Source: Flavobacteriales bacterium | GTDB taxonomy: Bacteria > Bacteroidota > Bacteroidia > Flavobacteriales_D > CAJJDF01 | Assembly (NCBI GenBank): GCA_023255335.1 | Contig: JALRIS010000091.1 | Span: forward strand, 1 to 37,623 | Direction: 5' to 3' | DNA length: 37,623 bases | Part shown: piece after piece, positions 1 to 8,182 of the stretch | How positions within the stretch are numbered: the stretch's first letter is position 1 | Layout: the number at the start of each line of letters is the position of its first letter | Notes under the pieces: generated by a model | Told to the model about the DNA's origin: nothing | Databases searched by the model: none | What the model saw: only the letters and a program-made list of their open reading frames with translations | Program-made: the position numbers and the translations under genes

Positions 1-1015
1 AAAATTCACAACCTACAATTGCCTTTAATTCGGTTTCGGAGTTCTCGGGGTCCTCTTCTTTCCTGTTTTGTACTTCTTTATTGTGGCTGTTTACTGCTTT
101 TACAAAATGAAACGCGCCCATCATATTTCCGGTGTCTGTAAGTGCGATTCCTTTCATTTTGTTGGAAACGGCAGCTTTTACCAAAGAATTGATATCCGAA
201 GTGGATTGGAGAATACTGAACTGAGAATGATTGTGTAGGTGCGAAAAATTAAGCTGAGCAATCTCCGATTTACTAAGGGTTGAATCAGTCGATTCAATGG
301 CCTCAGTGTTGATTTTCAGAATTTCTTCGTCTTCTTCTCCGTAGGGTTTTATATTGAGCCCAATAAGTTGGATGGGACTCGGATTTTGTTCTCTAAATTT
401 TTCGAAATATCCTTTCTCTTGTTGGAGTTCAGATAGTGTCAACACTTTTTTTCGAATCAATTCTAAAAAACATCTAGCTGTAGCTTCTACGTCAGCTGAG
501 GCGTTATGTGCTTCTACAAATTCTTCTTGAAATAAAAACTGATGGAGTTCTTGAAGTTTTGGTAACTTGAATTTTCCTCCACGACCCCCAGGAATTTGGC
601 AAAGGGTGGCTGTGGCTTCAGAACAAGAATCCAACTTGTTCATCTCCATCATGTTAGAAGCAATTCCTGTTCGGTGAAATTCGGCTCCTACTATGTTTAG
701 GTCAAAGTTTACGTTGTGACCAATTACAAATTTGGCTTGGCTAAGTGCTTTGTTGAATTCGTTTAGCACGAAAGTTAACTCTTGCCCCGTTTTTAAGGCT
801 CGTTCGGTACTTATCCCGTGAATTTTAGAAGCATTGAAGGGTATGTCGAATCCTTCGGGTTTGATGATGAAGTTTTTTACTTCAACCAATTTTCCTAGTT
901 CATCATGTACTTGCCATGCAAGCTGAATACACCTTGGCCAGTTGTCGCTGTCTGTAATTGGGGCAATCCAGTTTTTGGGTAAACCGGTGGTTTCGGTATC
1001 GAAAATTAAGTACAT
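1..1015 (-). CDS. dnaE: DNA polymerase III alpha subunit, N-terminal part with fused exonuclease (partial)
   Basis: Replicative DNA polymerase catalytic subunit; the left edge cuts it, so only about 338 N-terminal residues are visible. It starts at the ATG read on the minus strand from 1015 (MYLIFDTETTG). Residues 1-180 form a DnaQ-like 3'-5' proofreading exonuclease: Exo I DTETTG (6-11), Exo II GHNVNFDL (near 100) and Exo III HNASADVEA (near 170) are all intact. After a linker, a PHP domain begins near residue 255 with HLHNHSQFS, then ALTDTGNMMG, and the visible part ends at AIVGCEF. Fusion of the exonuclease to DnaE is typical of Bacteroidota. The second PHP motif reads DTG where active PHP domains usually have DHG, so the PHP domain may have lost nuclease function. 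The frame is open to base 1. Confidence 0.93.
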   Translation of the reverse strand, partial: MYLIFDTETTGLPKNWIAPITDSDNWPRCIQLAWQVHDELGKLVEVKNFIIKPEGFDIPFNASKIHGISTERALKTGQELTFVLNEFNKALSQAKFVIGHNVNFDLNIVGAEFHRTGIASNMMEMNKLDSCSEATATLCQIPGGRGGKFKLPKLQELHQFLFQEEFVEAHNASADVEATARCFLELIRKKVLTLSELQQEKGYFEKFREQNPSPIQLIGLNIKPYGEEDEEILKINTEAIESTDSTLSKSEIAQLNFSHLHNHSQFSILQSTSDINSLVKAAVSNKMKGIALTDTGNMMGAFHFVKAVNSHNKEVQNRKEEDPENSETELKAIVGCEF

Positions 1016-1099
1016 AACTTGGGTAAAAATTGAACCTTAAAAGTAAGGATTTTTAACCAAGATTTAACTTTGAGTTATCAAGAAAAAGTTAACAGAGGA

Positions 1100-1966
1100 T
1101 TAGAGTTTGAAAACTCTGGAAATTGAGAATCCAAATCGAAATTGACCCTCCATAAAATCTGAGAAAGTGGAAGGAATATATTGTGCTTCCCCAAATCCTC
1201 TCGAATTGGAGAAATTGAGTTGGAATATATGTCCACCGGTATCAAATTCAACACCCAAGGCAAGTGGATGAAAAGTGGTGAGCTTTTCTTGAACTCCGTC
1301 TTCAAAAAATACGTAGTGGTATTCGCCAATAATACCAATAAGTTTTGTTAACTGAATTCGGGCACCAGCGCCCAGAGCAAATGTTCCGTTTTGATCATAA
1401 AATCCCACATAGTTTCTGTGCACATACGTAGGCATCACTTGAAGTGAAAAGCGTTGATTGAATTTTTTGGCAATGAGCAATTGGTAAGAACTTGAAGTTC
1501 TGCTTACAAAATCTGGAAATGAAATAGGAGATGCCGAATTGCTGCTTGCTGGCATGGTGGTCACATTAAATTTTGCCAAGGCTACAAGTGTTAAGGGTGT
1601 TTTGGTGCTTTGCGCCAAAAGTTTGTACTTGGCATATCCTTCATACAACTGTAAATAAGGGCCAGCTCCTTTATAGCGTGTAATTCCAATATTAAAATTG
1701 TTCGTGATCCCTGCTTCTAAACCTACTGCAATATCGGAGGAGTTATCAATCCCAAAGAGAGTTTTTATACCTCCATTTGTTCCCGCAATATCTCCAAATC
1801 TATGTCCGATTTTCATGTCCATCGATTTTTTTTCGAGCATTTCGGTCGAATGAGAATTAATGACGCGGGTGGAGTTAAATGTATTCCAAGTATAAGTCGT
1901 TTTCTCGTTGTTTTGGGAGAGAGCGTTGGAAGTGAGTAAAACTAAAAGGAAGAGTACGTTTTTCAT
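1100..1966 (-). CDS. DUF5777-type outer-membrane beta-barrel protein
   Basis: 288 residues with an N-terminal signal peptide (MKNVLFLLVLLTSNALSQ). The rest is rich in alternating aromatic/polar strands and ends in a phenylalanine-containing strand (SISRVFKL), as expected for an outer-membrane beta-barrel. The stretch with MKIGHRFGD, followed by TLFGIDNSSDIAVGLEAG, resembles the DUF5777 family of Bacteroidota. Biochemical function is unknown; relatives tend to sit beside c-type cytochromes and YceI proteins. It lies 36 bp downstream of the cytochrome gene at 2003-3055 and is probably the last gene of that operon. Assignment to the family is from memory of its motifs; the barrel prediction is inference. 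Confidence 0.75.
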   Translation of the reverse strand: MKNVLFLLVLLTSNALSQNNEKTTYTWNTFNSTRVINSHSTEMLEKKSMDMKIGHRFGDIAGTNGGIKTLFGIDNSSDIAVGLEAGITNNFNIGITRYKGAGPYLQLYEGYAKYKLLAQSTKTPLTLVALAKFNVTTMPASSNSASPISFPDFVSRTSSSYQLLIAKKFNQRFSLQVMPTYVHRNYVGFYDQNGTFALGAGARIQLTKLIGIIGEYHYVFFEDGVQEKLTTFHPLALGVEFDTGGHIFQLNFSNSRGFGEAQYIPSTFSDFMEGQFRFGFSISRVFKL

Positions 1967-2002
1967 AAAATCGAGTTAAAAATTTGGTGTTCCAGTCGGT
2001 TG

Positions 2003-3055
2003 TTAATTTTTCTTTTTTGTTTCTGGACGGCTTTGTGTAGCCATCGAATTGATGTAGGCCATCAAATCTTCCAATTGTTGATCGCTCATTCTCTCTTTCG
2101 TATAATTGGGCATATAAGGTTTATATCCATTTTTGGAGTACGTTCCTTTCCTGGTAATGTCATATACCGAGAACATCTTGTGGGTAGATGACCAATATTG
2201 CAGGTGTTTGAATGTGAGTTGCTCGTTGTTTAATTTATAGTTGGTTACTCCTCTCTCTTGGTGACAAGTTAAACAGCTCATTTCGTATATAAGTTTGCCG
2301 TTTTTTGGATTTCCATTTTCGCCATATTTCCTGGCTTCAATTTTTTGTGGATTTAAGAAAGTGGCGGGTGAATAATTCAAATATTTAGATTCTATAAGTT
2401 CTTTTATTTGTCCAGTGTCGTCCGAAGTTTTTATCAGATTTTTTTCTTTTTCGTTGAAATCTAATTCGCTTGTCGAGTAGCCTATTGAATTCAAAAAATG
2501 CATCATTGACTCCATTTCTTCTTCGTTGAGCGCTCTTCCTTGCGAACATACCACTGCGCACAATTGCACGGCATTGGCCAACGTATCTCTTGCTGGGACA
2601 ACTAATTCTCCATATTTTTTTAGGTAATCTTGGTTGTACCAATGAGATTTATTGACTGTCCCATACAGTGTAGTTGCTGGCAAAAATTTCATCCCTTTTT
2701 CCGAAACATAAGAGAGTCTCGTTTCGGGATTACTTTGTTTTAAGTCGGGATCTTCTCGCTGAATATTGTGACAATCTGTGCACACGAAATGCTTTGATTG
2801 CCTAGATTTGAATATTTTTTTATCCTCAGGATTTAGAAATCCAGTTGTTACTAAATTTTTACCTTGCCTGACTTTTAAGGAATCAAGATCATCCATGGAG
2901 ATGTAATGAAGAGGGGAGGAAGGAGAAAATTTTGCCAATAGATCCGATACTTTTTCCTCTTGGAAATTATTCTCTTTTTGTTGGATAAATGAAAAACTAA
3001 GAACAACTACTATTAATAAAAAACAGCAAGAGACAAAAGTGGTAGGCTTAATCAT
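2003..3055 (-). CDS. c-type cytochrome, periplasmic/membrane-anchored
   Basis: About 350 residues. An N-terminal hydrophobic segment (FLLIVVVLSFSFI) is a signal peptide or anchor. Two canonical heme c motifs are present: CTDCH in the first third and CLTCH in the C-terminal third. Between them is CAVVCSQGR, a Cys-rich motif lacking the expected His. A C-terminal helix (MSDQQLEDLMAYINSM) is typical of cytochrome c folds, and MPNY may supply the axial Met. The ATG at 3055 is preferred over the in-frame ATG at 3070: GGAGG lies 8 bases before it, and it reduces the overlap with the upstream gene to 8 bp. Bacteroidota often do not rely on Shine-Dalgarno sites, so this is supporting evidence only. 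Likely electron carrier; partners unknown. Confidence 0.82.
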   Translation of the reverse strand: MIKPTTFVSCCFLLIVVVLSFSFIQQKENNFQEEKVSDLLAKFSPSSPLHYISMDDLDSLKVRQGKNLVTTGFLNPEDKKIFKSRQSKHFVCTDCHNIQREDPDLKQSNPETRLSYVSEKGMKFLPATTLYGTVNKSHWYNQDYLKKYGELVVPARDTLANAVQLCAVVCSQGRALNEEEMESMMHFLNSIGYSTSELDFNEKEKNLIKTSDDTGQIKELIESKYLNYSPATFLNPQKIEARKYGENGNPKNGKLIYEMSCLTCHQERGVTNYKLNNEQLTFKHLQYWSSTHKMFSVYDITRKGTYSKNGYKPYMPNYTKERMSDQQLEDLMAYINSMATQSRPETKKKN

Positions 3056-3413
3056 TCTTTTTTCCTCCATTTATCCAGGCTTCAATTTTCGCAATTTTAG
3101 TCGCGGATAGTTGAGTTCCTCCTTGAGGCATATTTTTGAATCCCGGGCTATGCTTAATGCTTCCGAGAGTTTGCGAGTCTGGCACCGAACTTGCTCCGGC
3201 ATGAGTTTCGTAAATTTTGCCGTCTGCACCGCTGCTTACTCCATGACAAGAGCCACCTGTTCCACAGCTTTGTTGGAAAATAGGTTGAACGTCAGCTGCA
3301 AATTTCACTGCTTCCACCACTGGAGTTTCCTCTTCTGGATCGTCAGACTTTTCTTTTTTACACGAAAAAGTCACGAGTGACACCAAAAGAATAGAGCTTA
3401 CTATAGTTTTCAT
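3048..3413 (-). CDS. small lipoprotein with cytochrome c-like heme motif
   Basis: 121 residues. The lipoprotein signal peptide ends at VTFSC, with Cys18 the predicted lipidated residue, followed by an acidic linker (DDPEEETP). The core has VQPIFQQSC, then a Cys-x5-Cys-His arrangement (Cys50, Cys56, His57), a downstream MPQGG that could give an axial methionine, and a final helix IAKIEAWINGG. This matches the single-heme lipoproteins common in Bacteroidota, where the heme motif is often longer than CxxCH. It overlaps the following cytochrome gene, implying translational coupling. Role inferred: heme electron carrier at the membrane surface. Whether the widened motif is hemylated cannot be told from sequence. 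Confidence 0.78.
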   Translation of the reverse strand: MKTIVSSILLVSLVTFSCKKEKSDDPEEETPVVEAVKFAADVQPIFQQSCGTGGSCHGVSSGADGKIYETHAGASSVPDSQTLGSIKHSPGFKNMPQGGTQLSATKIAKIEAWINGGKKND

Positions 3414-3452
3414 AATGATTAGTTAGATTTTTCTGTACAAGATAAGAAAGTT

Positions 3453-4778
3453 TTAGAACTTTATTTTACTTAAATCTATTTTGAAAATATCAGTGCTTCC
3501 ATAACTTCCTTTGTAATTGGATGATACATAGGCTGTTTTAAGATCTTTCGTCACAGAAATTGTTTTTTCAGATCCAACCGTATTAATGGGATACCCTAAG
3601 TTTTTTGCTTTGCTCCATTTTCCATTGGTTCGCTTGGAATAGAAAATGTCATAAGATCCCATCCCGTCATGGCCTGTTGAGGTAAAGAAAAGCAAATCGC
3701 CACTGGGATGAATAAAAACAGAATTTTCGTCTCCCTCAGAGTTAATTGAGTCTCCAAGATTAATCGGCTTAGTCCATTCATTCCCTATTCTTCGTGCGGT
3801 GTAGATATCTGCTTGTCCATTTCCTCCCGGTCTGTCGCTCACAAAGTAAATAAAATTTTCGTCTTCCGTAACGGAGGCAGAGCTTTCAAAATAAGAGGAG
3901 TTAACATTGCGACCTTTATCTATTGAACTAGCGGTACCAAAGGTTCCGTCTTCTCTTTTTCGTGAAACATAAATGTCTCCACCGTTTTCACTTTTGTAGA
4001 CATAAATCGAGTTTCCATCTGGAGAGATACTCAATACCGCATCGTGAACAGGAGTGTTTATACTTCCCTCGATTGGCTCTGATTGAGACCATTCTTTCAT
4101 CGAATCATTCCAATAGGAAATATAGATGTCCTCGAAATACATATTGTCGGCTATTTCATCTACTTGACCTCCTTTTGTGTCGGCTCTTCTGGAGGTAAAA
4201 ACAAGAGTTTGACCATTTGCAGAAATAGACCCGGCATATTCCGGATTAAATGAATTTATTTTTCTCCCCATATTTTCCGCAGTGGCATCTACGGGATTTT
4301 CAAGGCAAATTTTGGCATATTCACATTGTTTTATGCGCTTATCGGTGTCATAGTCTTCGTTGGTGTTTTTGGAGGATTTTTCTTTAAAATTTTGGTAATA
4401 TTTTTTGGCTAATTCTAATTCTCCCAGTCGGTGGTAAGACTCTGCCAAAACAAAGTAAACATCGGTGTTTGTCTCTGGGTTCAAATTAATTGCTCGTAGG
4501 GCGTATTTTTTACCTAATCGAGGTTTGTCGAGATTTAAGTGGCACTCGGCAACTCTAAAGTTGGCAGTGGCGTTGGAACTATCATAAGACAATACCGTTC
4601 TAAACACATTCAAGGCCTTACGATAGTTGTTTTCGTACACCAGTATTTTTCCTTCGTTCAGCAGTTTTTTTATTTTTATTTTTTGACCAAAAGTTGTTTT
4701 TTGTTGGCTAAAAGCGCACTCAGTGCTGAGGAGCACAATACATAAAAATGTGACGAAGGGAAGTAATTTTTTTATCAT
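3453..4778 (-). CDS. TPR and PD40 beta-propeller secreted protein
   Basis: 441 residues with a signal peptide (cleavage near CAFSQ). Residues 35-150 form about three tetratricopeptide repeats (YRKALNVFRTVLSYD, ANFRVAECHLN, ELAKKYYQNFKEK). Residues 170-440 carry five WD40-like PD40 blades, recognisable as GQTLVFTSRR, DGNSIYVY, ENFIYFVSDRPGG, GDLLFFTSTGHDG and LKTAYVSSNYKG, each ending in a DIY/DIF strand. TPR-PD40 proteins of this phylum include the PorE type, but those also carry a C-terminal OmpA domain, which is absent here. It is therefore a shorter relative with a probable scaffold role in the periplasm or at the outer membrane. Ligand and function unknown. It lies 39 bp upstream of the heme lipoprotein, on the same strand. 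Confidence 0.8.
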   Translation of the reverse strand: MIKKLLPFVTFLCIVLLSTECAFSQQKTTFGQKIKIKKLLNEGKILVYENNYRKALNVFRTVLSYDSSNATANFRVAECHLNLDKPRLGKKYALRAINLNPETNTDVYFVLAESYHRLGELELAKKYYQNFKEKSSKNTNEDYDTDKRIKQCEYAKICLENPVDATAENMGRKINSFNPEYAGSISANGQTLVFTSRRADTKGGQVDEIADNMYFEDIYISYWNDSMKEWSQSEPIEGSINTPVHDAVLSISPDGNSIYVYKSENGGDIYVSRKREDGTFGTASSIDKGRNVNSSYFESSASVTEDENFIYFVSDRPGGNGQADIYTARRIGNEWTKPINLGDSINSEGDENSVFIHPSGDLLFFTSTGHDGMGSYDIFYSKRTNGKWSKAKNLGYPINTVGSEKTISVTKDLKTAYVSSNYKGSYGSTDIFKIDLSKIKF

Positions 4779-4795
4779 AAGGGTGGATACGTTGA

Positions 4796-5635
4796 TTAAT
4801 TGATTTGAGTTACGCTAGTTTCTTTTTTATTGGCAAATTTCGAAGTGTTTAGGTCTACCAATTTATGCATCGAAATTGTGGCGGCTACAATGGCTAGGAA
4901 AGGCGCAAATAACACGCCAAAATTATCTAAAAATAATTTAAGCCACGTACTATCGGTTTGAATAAGTGAAGGTACTTTGTAAAACAAGGAATAAACGCCC
5001 CCAATCGCAAAAGCGAGACCGGCATGATTTTTCATAAATGTCCAGCTTTCTTTTATAGTAAACCTTAATCTTTCATTGATGTAATCGATGTAAGCAAATC
5101 CGTAAAAATAGAACCCAATAAGCACGGCAACAAACTCATAGAGAAAGCTGTCTATTCCAACTAACCAGCAAAATGGCTTCCATACTAAATACAAAAGGCC
5201 AAATTCAGCCACCAGCATTCTTAAGGCTATTCCAATTCCTCTTTTTACATCTTTTATTAGTTGAGGTAAATTAAATTTATAGTGATTTCCTGTGAGGGCT
5301 TCCTCGGTTTTTTCGGAGATATAGGCTAACAAAGGCGACAGAAATATGATGACGACATATTTTACGGCATCCACGAATAGGAATTTGAGTAAAGCAAAAA
5401 ACTGAACTTTTATAAGGAGCCACATCCTTCCAATAAATCCTAATGAATAATCCTTTGTTTCTACCGAAGTTTCGGCCGCATGACTCCAACTTTCGAAAGT
5501 GTATCCGAAATAAAATAGAACTCCAAAAAGGATGACAGGAATAGCCAGGTATTTCAAAAAACCGTGAGTGAGGATAAACGAAACTGATTCCTTGTAACAA
5601 CGCAATCCTAAAAATAATTCTTTGAAAAACTTCAT
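4796..5635 (-). CDS. EI24/CysZ-like integral membrane protein
   Basis: 279 residues from the chosen start (MKFFKELFLGLRCY). About six hydrophobic segments are visible: IPVILFGVLFYFGYTF, FALLKFLFVDAVKYVVIIFLS, MLVAEFGLLYLVW, FVAVLIGFYFYGFAY, GLAFAIGGVYSLF and FAPFLAIVAATISM. The pattern, with the motif LSPLLAYISEKTEEALTG between segments, fits the EI24 domain family, which includes the sulfate permease CysZ. An in-frame ATG at 5761 would add 42 residues (MNTYLSYLFVNSS...) with no resemblance to the family and overlapping the upstream regulatory region; I reject it. Substrate is not predictable. It is transcribed divergently from purB. Confidence 0.75.
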   Translation of the reverse strand: MKFFKELFLGLRCYKESVSFILTHGFLKYLAIPVILFGVLFYFGYTFESWSHAAETSVETKDYSLGFIGRMWLLIKVQFFALLKFLFVDAVKYVVIIFLSPLLAYISEKTEEALTGNHYKFNLPQLIKDVKRGIGIALRMLVAEFGLLYLVWKPFCWLVGIDSFLYEFVAVLIGFYFYGFAYIDYINERLRFTIKESWTFMKNHAGLAFAIGGVYSLFYKVPSLIQTDSTWLKLFLDNFGVLFAPFLAIVAATISMHKLVDLNTSKFANKKETSVTQIN

Positions 5636-5776
5636 GCTTGGCTCGATCTGGAGATAACACCTTAAAAATAAGTAAAAAGTAGAGAGTACGAAAAGAAATG
5701 AACGGGTAGATTGGCGGAAAACCGAAGAATTAACAAATAAATAGGAGAGATAGGTATTCAATTCTTGGGATTTGTC

Positions 5777-5784
5777 TAATTTTG
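5777..5784 (+). promoter_or_regulatory. Bacteroidota -7 promoter element for purB
   Basis: TAATTTTG matches the Bacteroidota -7 consensus TAnnTTTG and ends 19 bases before the purB ATG. No exact TTTG lies at the usual -33 spacing, so this is a half-supported promoter. Confidence 0.45.
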
Positions 5785-5803
5785 TAAAAAAATTAACACC
5801 AAC

Positions 5804-7165
5804 ATGGATTTATCCTTATTAACAGCCGTATCGCCTATCGATGGTAGATATAGAAATAAAACAGAAGAATTAGGAGCTTATTTTTCAGAATTTGCTTTGA
5901 TTAAGTATCGAGTACAAGTAGAAATTGAGTATTTTATTTCTTTGTGTCAAATTCCGCTTCCACTTTTAGAAAAAAATAACAACGAAGATGTTTTTTCTCA
6001 ATTACGAAAGGTGTATACGGAGTTTTCTTTGTCGGATGCTGAAAGGATAAAGGAAATAGAATCTATTACGAATCACGATGTAAAAGCTGTTGAGTATTTT
6101 ATTAAGGAAAGGGTGGAAACAATTGAGTTGGGAAATACCAAGGAGTTTATTCATTTTGGGCTTACTTCTCAGGATATTAATAACACGGCTATTCCTATGA
6201 TGTTGAAAGACGCAGTAGAAGAAGTGTACATTCCGTCTCTTTCTGAAATTGTAGAACACTTAAAAAGTATGGCGAGTTTGTGGGGTGAAATACCCATGTT
6301 GGCAAAAACACACGGACAAGCTGCATCTCCCACTATTTTAGGAAAAGAGATGTATGTTTTTGTGGAGAGACTTCAAGTGCAACTAAAACAATTGAAACAG
6401 ATTGATTATTCAGCAAAATTTGGAGGGGCAACAGGGAATTTTAATGCACATCATATCGCTTATCCAGAAATAAACTGGATGAAATTTGCCGATACATTTG
6501 TCGAAAAAACCCTTGGTCTCACTCGTTCGCAGTACACTACACAGGTTGAGCATTACGATAATTTAGCCTCGCTTTTTGATTGTCTCAAAAGGATAAATAC
6601 GATTTTAATTGATTTTAGTAGAGATGTGTGGCAATACATCGCCATGGATTATTTCAAACAAAAAATTGTTGCCAATGAGGTAGGATCTTCCGCCATGCCC
6701 CATAAGGTGAATCCCATTGACTTTGAAAATGCAGAAGGAAATTTTGGTATCGCCAATGCTTTGTTCGAACATTTATCCATAAAACTACCAATTTCTAGGC
6801 TTCAGAGAGATTTAACTGACTCTACTGTTCTGCGAAATGTGGGAGTTCCTTTAGCTCATACGTTAATTTCGTTTAAGTCCTTGAAAAAAGGAATGGGAAA
6901 ATTGTTGCTGAATTCAGCTGCTCTAAAAGCAGATTTGGAAAACAACTGGGCAGTTGTAGCAGAGGCAATTCAAACAGTGCTAAGAAGAGAATCCTACCCA
7001 AATCCTTATGAAAAATTGAAAGAGTTGACGAGAAATAATGAAAGAATGACTCACGAATCTATTCAAGAGTTTATCCAGAATCTGGATGTTTCGGACGAGA
7101 TTAAGGAAGAATTGATGTTGATATCTCCTCATACTTACACAGGTATCGACATGATGATATTTTGA
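5804..7165 (+). CDS. purB: adenylosuccinate lyase
   Basis: 453 residues, close to the 456 of the E. coli-type enzyme. It catalyses fumarate release from adenylosuccinate and from SAICAR in purine biosynthesis, in the cytoplasm as a homotetramer. The fumarase/lyase superfamily signature with the catalytic loop GSSAMPHKVNPIDFENAEGN is intact. The N-terminal LTAVSPIDGRYRNKTEEL, the LTSQDINNTA and KTHGQAASPTILGKE motifs and the C-terminal TYTGIDMM also match. It opens a plus-strand pair with panD, 62 bp downstream. Nothing is missing or unusual. Confidence 0.97.
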   Translation: MDLSLLTAVSPIDGRYRNKTEELGAYFSEFALIKYRVQVEIEYFISLCQIPLPLLEKNNNEDVFSQLRKVYTEFSLSDAERIKEIESITNHDVKAVEYFIKERVETIELGNTKEFIHFGLTSQDINNTAIPMMLKDAVEEVYIPSLSEIVEHLKSMASLWGEIPMLAKTHGQAASPTILGKEMYVFVERLQVQLKQLKQIDYSAKFGGATGNFNAHHIAYPEINWMKFADTFVEKTLGLTRSQYTTQVEHYDNLASLFDCLKRINTILIDFSRDVWQYIAMDYFKQKIVANEVGSSAMPHKVNPIDFENAEGNFGIANALFEHLSIKLPISRLQRDLTDSTVLRNVGVPLAHTLISFKSLKKGMGKLLLNSAALKADLENNWAVVAEAIQTVLRRESYPNPYEKLKELTRNNERMTHESIQEFIQNLDVSDEIKEELMLISPHTYTGIDMMIF

Positions 7166-7227
7166 TAAAATATTCCTACATTCGTTAACGAAATCAAAAA
7201 AAACACACTAAAAAGCTTCGAACTAGT

Positions 7228-7575
7228 ATGATGATAAAAGCAGTAAAATCAAAAATTCATAGAGTAACAATTACTCAAGCCGAACTTAATTATATAGGAA
7301 GCATCACGATTGATGAAGCTTTGATGGAAGCATCAAATATCATCGAGGGTGAGAGAGTGCAGATTGTGAACTTGAATAATGCTGCCAGATTAGAAACTTA
7401 CGTAATAAAAGGGGAAAGAGGTTCAGGAGTGATTTGTTTGAATGGACCCTCGGCCCGTTTGGTAGCCGTTGGCGACCAAGTGATTATTATCGGATATGGT
7501 TATATGGATTTTGAAGAAGCCAAATCTTACAAACCTTCGATGGTGTTTCCTGGTGAAGGAAATCAGTTAGTTTAA
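7228..7575 (+). CDS. panD: aspartate 1-decarboxylase
   Basis: 115 residues. This pyruvoyl enzyme makes beta-alanine from aspartate for pantothenate and CoA. The self-cleavage site Gly24-Ser25 (YIGS) is present, with [13 protein letters not shown] before it and [20 protein letters not shown] after it, plus the conserved LNGPSARL. Two consecutive ATG codons begin the frame; either could be used. The stop overlaps the convergent gene at 7572-8147 by 4 bp. Its pathway partner panC lies 18 kb away on the other strand, whereas in many Bacteroidota the two are adjacent. Confidence 0.96.
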   Translation: MMIKAVKSKIHRVTITQAELNYIGSITIDEALMEASNIIEGERVQIVNLNNAARLETYVIKGERGSGVICLNGPSARLVAVGDQVIIIGYGYMDFEEAKSYKPSMVFPGEGNQLV

Positions 7576-8147
7576 AGATTAAACAGAAATCCGACTCTTA
7601 AATAGAGTCTGGAGTCTGGTCCAAAGGTTCCGAGGTAGGGATTGTTTGGGTCGTCTACCAAATCATACAGTGCCAGTACTTGAAAACCATTGGCAGTATA
7701 TCCTCCGCCTACAAGTCCTATCGGAACCCATACTCTTCGTGTAGAAGGTATCGTGTTGAAATCATTGGTGTTGAGCATTTCTAGCTCTGCGTGAGCAATG
7801 AAATTTCTGAAAAACTTGTATCGAGTAAACACACTTCCTCCGTAAATACTAGAGGTAAACGCTGGATTGAATCTTCTGTCGCTAAAGTAATTATATTTAG
7901 CTCCTATCCCCACAGAGTATGAATTTGTGAGTCGATATCCCAGCATTGGGGAAATCTCTACATTGGTAAATGTGCCAAAATTTGCCCAAAAATTTCCTCC
8001 TGTGTACAATCTTTCTTTGAAAGGTAAACCACTTAAATCTTCGGAATCATCATCGCCATAGTCAGGATCGTATTGCGACAAAGAAGACAAGGAAAACAAG
8101 GAAAAAACAAGAAGTAGGGCAGATGTAGTGAAAAATTTAAAGGTCAT
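7572..8147 (-). CDS. predicted outer-membrane beta-barrel protein, unknown function
   Basis: 191 residues with a signal peptide ([16 protein letters not shown]) and an acidic patch ([12 protein letters not shown]). Amphipathic strands follow: [53 protein letters not shown] and FQVLALYDL, with a terminal strand [12 protein letters not shown]. It resembles small porin-like proteins of Bacteroidota but I recognise no named family. Its end overlaps the convergent panD stop by 4 bp, and there is no terminator between them. Confidence 0.72.
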   Translation of the reverse strand: MTFKFFTTSALLLVFSLFSLSSLSQYDPDYGDDDSEDLSGLPFKERLYTGGNFWANFGTFTNVEISPMLGYRLTNSYSVGIGAKYNYFSDRRFNPAFTSSIYGGSVFTRYKFFRNFIAHAELEMLNTNDFNTIPSTRRVWVPIGLVGGGYTANGFQVLALYDLVDDPNNPYLGTFGPDSRLYLRVGFLFNL

Positions 8148-8182
8148 AAAAAAAAGTTTAGACGAGGACTAATTGTTACTTA

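Noticed and set aside
1035-1048. CCTTA/TAAGG hairpin after the DUF5777 gene
   Set aside because: Only 5 bp and poorly placed T run; too weak to call a terminator.
5636-5761. 42-residue N-terminal extension of the EI24-like protein
   Set aside because: Not family-like and lies in the purB regulatory region; the ATG at 5635 gives the natural start.
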